Source: Tethya wilhelma (taxonomy: Eukaryota; Porifera; Demospongiae; Tethyida; Tethyidae). From it: a stretch of 64,000 nt of DNA. This document shows, piece by piece, positions 56,780-64,000 of the stretch. The notes under the pieces were generated by a model. The model did not search any database. It saw nothing but the letters and a program-made list of their open reading frames with translations, and was not told the DNA's origin. Position 1 is the stretch's first letter, and every line of letters begins with the position of its first letter. Both the position numbers and the translations under genes were made by a program. The DNA is taken from positions 117,292 to 181,291 of the forward strand of contig CAXIPT010000019.1 in NCBI GenBank assembly GCA_964030475.1, given 5' to 3'.

Positions 56780-56812
56780 TCCATCTTCTTCTTCTTCTTC
56801 TTCTTCTTCTAT
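56780..56812. repeat. (CTT)n microsatellite
   Basis: About nine cttctt repeats. Confidence 0.95.
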
Positions 56813-57380
56813 CTTGGCACGACTTTTCTCAAAGAGCGCTCACTTTCAGAAGCTGATTCTTGAACGAATATTCGTGGTTTCTTTGTCTTCAGGTCCTTTT
56901 GGGATCGTTTTTTCATGTCTCTCATTGAGTCGCTAGATACAAGGGCAAAAGCGCCTTCTCTGTATAGCCGCCATTCATTTCTACACTCATGCCTAATTCA
57001 TAAGCTACTTGAAACTTCAAAATGACGACCCTTTTCCAGATAGACAAGTGTGCGTTATTTGGAATCGGAATATTCGTGGCCTCCCTACTTTACCTGAAGA
57101 TTTCTGGCTGTGCTAAACTCTCTGTAACATTTCAGTCTTCAATGTTTATGAGGTGAATACTTAGTTGCACTTATATATAGTTGTCACTATGAGAAGAAGA
57201 GAAAAGCCAGTAGAATCTAAGAAACAGCTGCCCAGCCTCCTGAGATGCTGAACTTTGATACTGCCATGCTGATAGCATATATTACATAAGCTATAATTTC
57301 CATGCTGATAGTGTACAAGTAACTACCATATACACGCAAACTCAAATGTGATTCGTAGAATTATGAAAAAATGAGAACAA

Positions 57381-57653
57381 ACAAGTAAAAAAAAACATTG
57401 GAAATGTATTGAGACATAGGAATGGCCAAATCGTAAAAAGAAAGCAAACAAGATGGAATGGCTGTTTGAGTGTGTAAAGAATTATTCCTATGGGCAACAT
57501 GAGGGACTCAACATGGAAAGGAGTACACTACATGTAGCCCACACAGGAACAATTCTGCACACACTCAAACAGCCATTCCATCTTGTTTGCTTTCTTTTTA
57601 CGATTTGGCCATTCCTATGTCTCAATACATTTCCAATGTTTTTTTTTACTTGT
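57381..57653. mobile_element. Foldback MITE, 95-bp arms
   Basis: 57381-57475 (acaagtaaaaaaaaacattg...gtttgagtgtgt) and 57559-57653 are inverted copies, with 83 bp between. An inner-inverted, truncated relative is at 61175-61359. Non-coding; the ORF through it is a by-product. Confidence 0.9.
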
Positions 57654-57804
57654 ATAAAATAGCCTAAGGGAGTTCAATTTTGGAAACCAAGAATAATGTC
57701 ATTAAATTTGTTGAGAGGTTGATAATCGCAATACATGCAGTCATGCAGCACATGTCCTCTATCTCAGAGGGTCCACTATTGGAGGTTCCATACTTCATTA
57801 CAAG

Positions 57805-58273
57805 TAGGGCTTGGTAGATTATGCTCACAAACTTACCTATTATTCTATTCTTTTATGCCCCAAAATCTTGCCCATTATGCTTTTGAAGTTGCCTATTATG
57901 CTCACATTATGCCCATGTCATGTACGTATTGTTTTACATAAATTTCATTACAAAACAATTCCAATACAAAAAAAGATACAATAAAGAGTTACTTTTTACA
58001 ATAGTTGTATTGATACAGTAGCATCACGGAAACATGACTATCAGATTGTGTGCTGAGTCATGCTATTACATCGATCATGCACGTAGTTGACCACAAATTG
58101 ATTGACATGGGTATAAACTACACACTGGTCAATAGACTGATGTTACAGAAAAGAACATTGACAAAATCAGCTCAATAAGGCCTGAAATTTTGCCTATTAT
58201 GCCAGCATAATGCTTAACAAAATTAGCAGCCTATAATGCTCAAAACTATGGCGGCATAATCTACCAAGGCTTA
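57805..58273. mobile_element. 469-bp hAT MITE, 8-bp target duplication
   Basis: Ends TAGGGCTTGGTAGATTATGC and GCATAATCTACCAAGGCTTA; ATTACAAG lies directly outside both (57797-57804 and 58274-58281). The interior repeats cctattatgc. Confidence 0.88.
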
Positions 58274-58281
58274 ATTACAAG

Positions 58282-60029
58282 TTGCATGCATGCATGCATG
58301 CAATCTTATGATTATAATACTTTCTCACCACAATACTGATTTTCTTGCAATCTGTTTGATTTGAGCTTTTCATCTTTTTGGATTTTGAAGGACCAAGTTG
58401 TTTTTTTTCGGCTTGAAATCCCTTTGATTAATCTTTCTTTGAACGAGTACGTTTACTGATGCTTGACATTATTATTATTACCTATATACACGTTTGTAAC
58501 TTGAGATATCGGCTAGCTGTATTAGGTTGCACTTACAGTTTAGCAGGACTTGATTGCAATCGAACTATTGCATGCATGCAGGGAATTTTAAATTAGCTGA
58601 ATGTATTGTTAATGTGACAATATTGGTGCTCTTATAATGCATGGTTCTTGGTCTGAGTTAGCTCCACCCATCCTGCAGTAGTGATTTGTATAATTAAATC
58701 ATTCATGCAAGTTAATTGGCCATGTGAAATTATTATCAAATTATTGTTTATAGGAAAGGAAGATAAATTCAAGTACATGACGTTATACATGATGACTGTT
58801 ATGCATGCAGCCATGGAGCTGTACAGATCGACTATTGTATAATATATGATTGTCTTCAGTGTTATGGTTAGTTTGTACGTATATACTTTCAATGATTATT
58901 TCTATATATAGTGTGTGGTTGACAATCCGTCCCAGCTTATTAGACTGGTGATATTATAATAGTCTATAGCAGCATACCTTGTTGCAACCATAATGTCAAA
59001 ATTTAAAGGAATGCTTTCATGTGTTTATGTGATAACCATTGTTTTTGCACACTTGAATTTACATTTATATTTTTGGAAACCTCCAATATCCTGCATGATT
59101 AGGCCCAGTTAGTAATTCTGGCATTTTTTAAGCATTATCATAGCATAATAGGTATAATGGAGGAATGAGTAATATTAGAAGTTTATTGGTAACTTTTGAG
59201 TGTACTTGAAGCATTTCATCTGTTTAGTAACCACTTTAAGGATTGACCTGTTGTGTTAAATTACTGTACTGTAAATATTCATTCAAGCCAAGCCAACAAA
59301 ATGTAATTTAGGCCTATAGTAATCAATCAAATGCTTTCTATACAACAATCACTGGAATGAATCCCTTTTTATATGATAGTGTTTTTGGGACTGTTTTGTC
59401 GAATTTGGTAAAGCAACAATAAGCAGTAGAGGTACAATTGGAAAGCATTGTATGCTACATACTTTTGCTTGTATTAAGAAACGAATTATAGGTAAAAGCA
59501 TTATTTATCTGGGCCTACTCCTGATTGTTTTGATTCATGTGCCCCACAAAATTTTGGGATGAACATTATAATTTTGTCCTTGGAAGTCAATAGGGAAAGA
59601 CTGGGAATGAGGCTAACAATATTTAAATACAAAATACAAACTATAATGGTAAGACATGCATGCATGCATGGGTTTTAAAAATATTCGGTTTGTTTATATA
59701 GACACAAGAATTCTTCAAGCCAGTCCCTTCCGATCAAATTTAGGCGGTCACCTTGAAAAACATAATATTATTATAGAGTTGAAGTTAATTTTTTGGCCTG
59801 ATATCTGTGTGAGACTGAGATGGAAATCTGTCCAATCACAAAACAAGATGAGGATCTCCCAGTAGTATTGACAGTGGGCCGTTTCCTTCTCTCACAGTAA
59901 GTATACAGTACGTTGATTCACTCATGAGTGAGAAGGTATATAGGTGCAGTATCCACCTCCTTGGTGAGGGATGTATTGTTTTAGTGTACGTTGATTAGAA
60001 GTGCCTTCTGGGCATGATGAGTACATTGA
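58282..60029. other. No gene seen
   Basis: Non-coding AT-rich DNA with scattered gcatgcatgc runs. Confidence 0.5.
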
Positions 60030-61007
60030 TTAGCTATAGAGGTGGAGTGATAAAATTCCACGTAGTACTACTATGTATAATGTCTGTGTTCTGTTGGGTA
60101 TTGCATGTGTATACGAGAACTTGATCATGATGAGTACCTTTGTGATTCGTACTAATAGACGCTGGAGCCAGTCTGCCTTGAGTACTATTAGCAGACCTTT
60201 AATGGTGCACGCTTCAGGCTTGCAGAAGTTGCAAACGAAATGACTTTTTGACTGTATGCTACAACTGTAGCAAGGCTTGCATGGGTGGTGGATTTGTTGG
60301 TGCTGAATTAGGGTTGACATGGTCTCGATTCTTCTGTTTCATCAATTTGATTGTTGGCCCCCTTGCAATAATTGTTTGAAGCCTTGTTCTGCTGACTTGA
60401 TTGCTTGAGCAATGTTTTAGGCTTTGTCGAAGTGAGCTTAATTGTCTTCAGCCTGTCTGAAGCCGGTGGTCGTTACACCCACATACCAAGAAATCATGCA
60501 TCTCGTCAGTAGTGAAGCCACTGTGACAGTAATCTGAGAGCTATAGTTTCACAGAGCAGCCATGCATGCATTCATGTAATCAACGACAGATTCGTTTGGT
60601 TTTGTGATACTGCTGTTGAATTTTTTCTTCACCACAATTGAAGAGAGTTTGGGAGACAGATGGTTTTTCACCAACTCCCTACTAGCTCAGCGAATGTCTT
60701 AATTGATTGGCTCAGCCTGGCCGCAGGAACTTCTGAATGAGTTGGTAAGTGGTTGAGCCAACACCACTGAGTAGGATTAATTGCTTGGTGCATGGTCTGC
60801 TGTAGCATCTGTGTTAGCAATATTGTTTGCGGTGAAATAGTTCTCTAAGCGTTCAGTATAGCAGATCCAGTGCTCCACTTGAGGTTCAAAAGCACCCATA
60901 CTGCCATGGGTTGCAACTGCTATTATGACCGTTTTGCACCTCATTGCCACTGTACTAATTTGAGTGGCTAAGATACAGTGTACGTTGATTAAAGATTGTG
61001 AGTACAA
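60030..61007 (-). pseudogene. Ty3/gypsy-type retrotransposon gag relic
   Basis: From 61007 downward: THGSMGAFEPQVEHWICYTE then RLENYFTANNI, the usual start of invertebrate gypsy gag. Further down, in changing frames, are IKTFAELVG-like sequence and, near 60270-60200, a zinc-knuckle-like CYSC...HFVCNFCKPEAC. Many stops and frameshifts. No protease, reverse transcriptase or LTR was found in the window. Described as an old, broken copy only. Confidence 0.7.
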
Positions 61008-61174
61008 AGAATGATTGTATACACAAATATTAACTATAGTAGTACTTCAATACAAAAAGAAGAATTAACACCTAATTCCAACACATAAGGTATACACACA
61101 AAAATAAAAAGGCAAATATAGATATTCACATGCGAAGAGTTCAATTGTTCAATGGATTATCACAGTTGATTATA

Positions 61175-61359
61175 ACAAGTTAAAAAAAACATTGGAAATG
61201 TATTGAGACATAGGAATGGTTAAATCGTAAAAAGAAAGCAAACAAGATGGAATGGCTGTTTGAGTGTGTGCAGAATTGTTCCTGTGTGGGCTGCATGTAT
61301 TACTGTGACTCTCTTTCCATGTTGAGTCCCTCATGTTGCCCATAGGAATAATTCTTTAC
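61175..61359. mobile_element. Foldback MITE, copy 2, right arm replaced by N
   Basis: The left arm matches 57381-57475. The loop is the reverse complement of the loop at 57476-57558. Where the right arm should start there is a single N (61360), then unrelated sequence. Confidence 0.85.
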
Positions 61360-61909
61360 NAACTTGTACTACAAAGAAGGTATACAAATACAAATTATGT
61401 TATAACAGCATAATCAATTATTAATCACATTTGTACGTCTAGAGTGTCCACAAACAATACGTCCAGGCGTGCGAGCAGGCTAATATGGACCATGTGGCTG
61501 AACCACCGTTTTGAGTTACTGGAGAAAGGTTGTACCACAGATAACCAGGATGAAGCCCATGACAGATCTATGCCAGCACATCAAAGCTGAAGAAGCCAAA
61601 ACAGAGGTGATATAACTAAAGTATAATTAATCATGCATGTGCTGATAACATGCATTACTGAATATAAAAATTATGCACATGTATGTAGGTTGTCAAGACA
61701 CAGGAATCTCATCGATTGATGGCTACCAAGGAATGCTCCTTGTACAAGAAACAATGTGATGACTCAAAGAAGGCTTTGAAAGAGGAGTACACTATCAATG
61801 ATGTGTTTTCTCCTCCTGAGCTACACTCCCGGCTAGACACATGTTCCACAAATATGGCAGTCCACTTCTTGTTTGACATGGCACAAGAGGTACAGTATAT
61901 AGACGTAAC

Positions 61910-62576
61910 TTAACACTTAGAGGACGATTGTCACGAATCCGTGACATAATTATTAATACGTACCACTTCCGGTAGATGATTGTCACGTTTCCGTGACGCG
62001 TATGATTATAATACAAAGCTTAGCGTCTTAGGCTTTTTTGTCAGCTAGTTGAACACAGAGTTACAAAAGCGATGCATGATCATATAGTCTAGCTATTGCT
62101 GCACTAACATAGCAAGTACTAAGCCTCTACCAGCTAAGACCATGGAGAAAACGAGAAACTAAACCGAAAATCGCGATCGCGACTAACATACTTATGAGCG
62201 AAAAACTAGCTAGCCTAACTAAATCCCAAAAACGATGGTATAGCCAGCCTCATAGCCTAGCTATCCCTGCAGTAATATATGACGTACTAACCTTGTGCTC
62301 TGTAGGACTCTTGAGAAAACAAGCTACTAAAAGCGATGGTCGTGATCGTAACCATTGTCACTTTATGAATCTATAGCGCCACGCCCAATTCATGGTCAAT
62401 GTTATTAGATCATATTTAAGTAGGGCAAATACCTTACCTGTCTGCACAGCTAGTTCAAAGTTCACAGATACAAGCTTACTGCCAAAAAAAAGTGCTGAAA
62501 TTGCAGTTATGCTTATAAATTTTGTACCTGTATTTTTTGTTCAAGGTCACTAATTTAACCCTCCGCTAAGTGTTAA
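61910..62576. mobile_element. TTAA MITE in intron of gene copy 2
   Basis: Ends TTAACACTTAGAGGACG and CCCTCCGCTAAGTGTTAA, TTAA at both edges. Internally gattgtcacg..ccgtgac occurs twice (61925, 61979). The same intron in copy 1 (37835-37870) lacks it. Confidence 0.8.
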
Positions 62577-62787
62577 ACACAGGCTATTATTCGTTCTCTG
62601 TCTCACTACATATACACAGCTTCACTACCCTTATAGCTCTCAACAGCCAGGACCCATCTACATGTTGACAACAAGAAAGTGTGAAATATTTGGAATCAGT
62701 TATGATGCCATTCCAAGAATGGTAAGAACACAGGATTAACTTGAATACTAACACTTCATACCATGGGCTCAGTTGCCTGATCGATAA

Positions 62788-63127
62788 CAGTGGCGTATTC
62801 AGGATTTCAGTCATTCTAGTGCTGATATAATGCAAGCGCAAAGTGCCCGGAAATTTTTGGGTAGCCACGCCCACTTTTTGCATCACCTGAGCAAAATTAT
62901 TAATATTGATTGTACCGGAGACGGCATCGTGTTCTGCAGTTTTTTCGGCTTTTTCTCCAATCTTATGTAAAATTTCACTCTTGAATGTGAATTTAAAGTC
63001 TTATTAGCTCTTTTAATTATTTTATTAATTTCAAGCATAATTTATTGAACTGCTCATCTTGAGCGCTGCTTTACGTGCGATGACGTCATTATTTTCTGAG
63101 CCAGAGAGGTGCTCGGATACGCCACTG
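62788..63127. mobile_element. 340-bp hAT MITE in exon of gene copy 2, 5-bp duplication
   Basis: Ends CAGTGGCGTATTCAG and CGGATACGCCACTG. GATAA is found on both outer edges (62783-62787, 63128-63132). CAGTGGCGT is also the end of the hAT element at 35967. Confidence 0.88.
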
Positions 63128-63282
63128 GATAACTGGATGGCAGTAAACACAGGCAAGAGAGCAAATACCATCATTAGCCTACTGCATCATTACTTCAGCA
63201 ATCACAATTTCAGGGAAACTCCTCATGTCGACAACTGCAGTGGTCAAAATAAGAACAGGTAAGTTAGTCTTGTTACATGTAT

Positions 63283-63352
63283 ATACACACACGCACACAC
63301 ACACACACACACACGCACACACACACACACACACGCACACACACACTTACAT
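63283..63352. repeat. (CA)n microsatellite
   Basis: CA repeats with CG interruptions in an intron of gene copy 2. Confidence 0.95.
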
Positions 63353-63596
63353 TCACATTTACAGATATATCACGGAGAGTCATGGTCGGCCTTAACACAA
63401 AGATTATCTTGTTGATTCTCATTGTTGAACACGCCAAGTTCTTTTCAGGTTGTTGCTATGGCCTCCTAAAGAGGGCAATTAGAAGGAGAAAAGTGGACTG
63501 CATGGATGATATCGCTCACATTATCGAAGATTCTGCAGTTGTAAACCATGCACAATTGGTTGGTGATCAAAAAGGTTAGTAAACAGTAAAAATTAA

Positions 63597-64000
63597 ATGT
63601 GAGGCTCCAAGGGAAAACCGGACATTTGGGAAATTATTGTTTTTAGAGTTAAATGCGGTTTTAGTTTATTTCGCGTTTTTGTGCGAAATTTTTTTACTGC
63701 ACGGGTGCATTGCGCTACATCTCAGCATGCTCCAAGCAAATTTGAGGGGTGGAGCTGCTTCTGTTGCAGAGATATAGACCGTATTGTTCGCCCTGTTTAT
63801 TTTTATTTAGTTGCTAAAGCGGAGAACTGTTGCTATGCTGTGCAACAGACCGTAGTGAATATTAATGAGCTAGCCAGCTGCCACAAAATGAATTGTTTAT
63901 TCGATGTTCTCAGTGCTCTATAAGCTCAGAATTTTGCTACAGCACATGGGCAGAAAGGTAAGCTAAAGCTTTATACGTGCTTGGCTAATCCAAGCACTTA
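63597..64000. mobile_element. Second copy of the 44984 MITE, running off the window
   Basis: TGTGAGGCTCCAAGGGAAAA start; then matches 45000-45420 (gcggttttagttt, gaggggtggagctgctt, ttgctacagcacat). Confidence 0.8.

Larger units (their letters stand above)
61624..63590 (+). pseudogene. Copy 2 of the VDNCSGQNKN gene family, split by two MITEs
   Basis: Exon 1 (about 61720-61890) encodes ATKECSLYKKQCDDSKKALK, TINDVFSPPELHSRLD and MAVHFLFDMAQE|gtacag. Exon 2 (about 62580-62725) is a degenerate FHYIHTA..PGPIY-like segment plus RKCEIFGISYDAIPRM. Exon 3 (62775-63258) is split by a hAT MITE within LID|..NTGKRANTIISLL, then HVDNCSGQNKNR|gtaagt. Exon 4 (about 63380-63575) reads EHAKFFSGCCYGLLKRAIRR, RRKVDCMDDIAHIIEDSAVV, then NHAQLVGDQKG|gttagt. 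Exon 4 is not preserved in copy 1. It is transposon-related in my memory of similar repeated genes; function unknown. Confidence 0.72.

Noticed and set aside
60030..61007. Complete gypsy retrotransposon
   Set aside because: Only gag-like pieces; no reverse transcriptase, integrase or LTR pair is present.
1..64000. tRNA, rRNA or other structured RNA genes
   Set aside because: I saw no convincing A/B boxes with a cloverleaf or conserved rRNA segments by eye; a covariance-model scan was not possible.

Overview
This window is eukaryotic. It has short introns with GT...AG ends, is AT-rich, and is almost entirely mobile and repetitive DNA. The mix of transposon types (THAP9-like P element, piggyBac, animal CACTA, TTF-type hAT, Tc1/IS630-like, Ty3/gypsy gag) together with introns of roughly 50-100 bp suggests a marine invertebrate. 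A demosponge such as Amphimedon is my best guess, but I could not test it by search. Several single-N positions and one 53-base N run show that this is a draft scaffold. Some of the structure seen here, notably at 8912-9758, 30039-30333, 32923 and 61360, may be assembly error.

Layout. 1-5.2 kb: a decayed P-element-type transposase gene on + with a TTAA-targeting MITE in its first exon, facing a second, convergent ORF on -. 5.2-11.8 kb: a nest of TTAA-flanked MITEs around a piggyBac transposase whose 5' end appears twice in opposite orientation across the gap. 11.9-22.3 kb: a 36-bp-unit minisatellite cut in two by a 9.3 kb CACTA-type element (12521-21819, CACTG...CAGTG ends, TA target duplication). 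The element carries divergent transposase (-) and accessory (+) genes. 23.1-29.8 kb: a - strand gene joining a DDE-like domain, an OTU protease-like domain and a CXC cysteine-rich domain, next to a + strand P-loop NTPase gene with a repeat-rich C-terminus. 30.4-32.7 kb: an unrecognised multi-exon + strand gene. 33.0-36.8 kb: a two-exon hAT transposase inserted into the 3' end of a Tc1/IS630-type transposase. 37-41 kb and 61.6-63.6 kb: two broken copies of one gene family, riddled with MITEs and foldback elements. 42.4-42.9 kb: a Gly/Pro/Ser-rich coding stretch. 43-60 kb: mostly non-coding with small MITEs, hairpins and microsatellites. 60.0-61.0 kb: a gypsy gag relic. The window ends inside a repeat that also occurs at 45 kb.

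How the parts relate. I see no operon-like or pathway logic. The genes are transposases and their passengers, and the best information is insertion history: MITE into P element, CACTA into minisatellite, hAT into Tc1, and MITE into the gene family at 61.6 kb. The most gene-like pieces are exons 2-5 of the CACTA accessory gene (19171-20140), the 3' half of the P-loop gene (27302-29754) and the hAT gene (33041-35560). Nearly all other coding regions carry frameshifts or stops.
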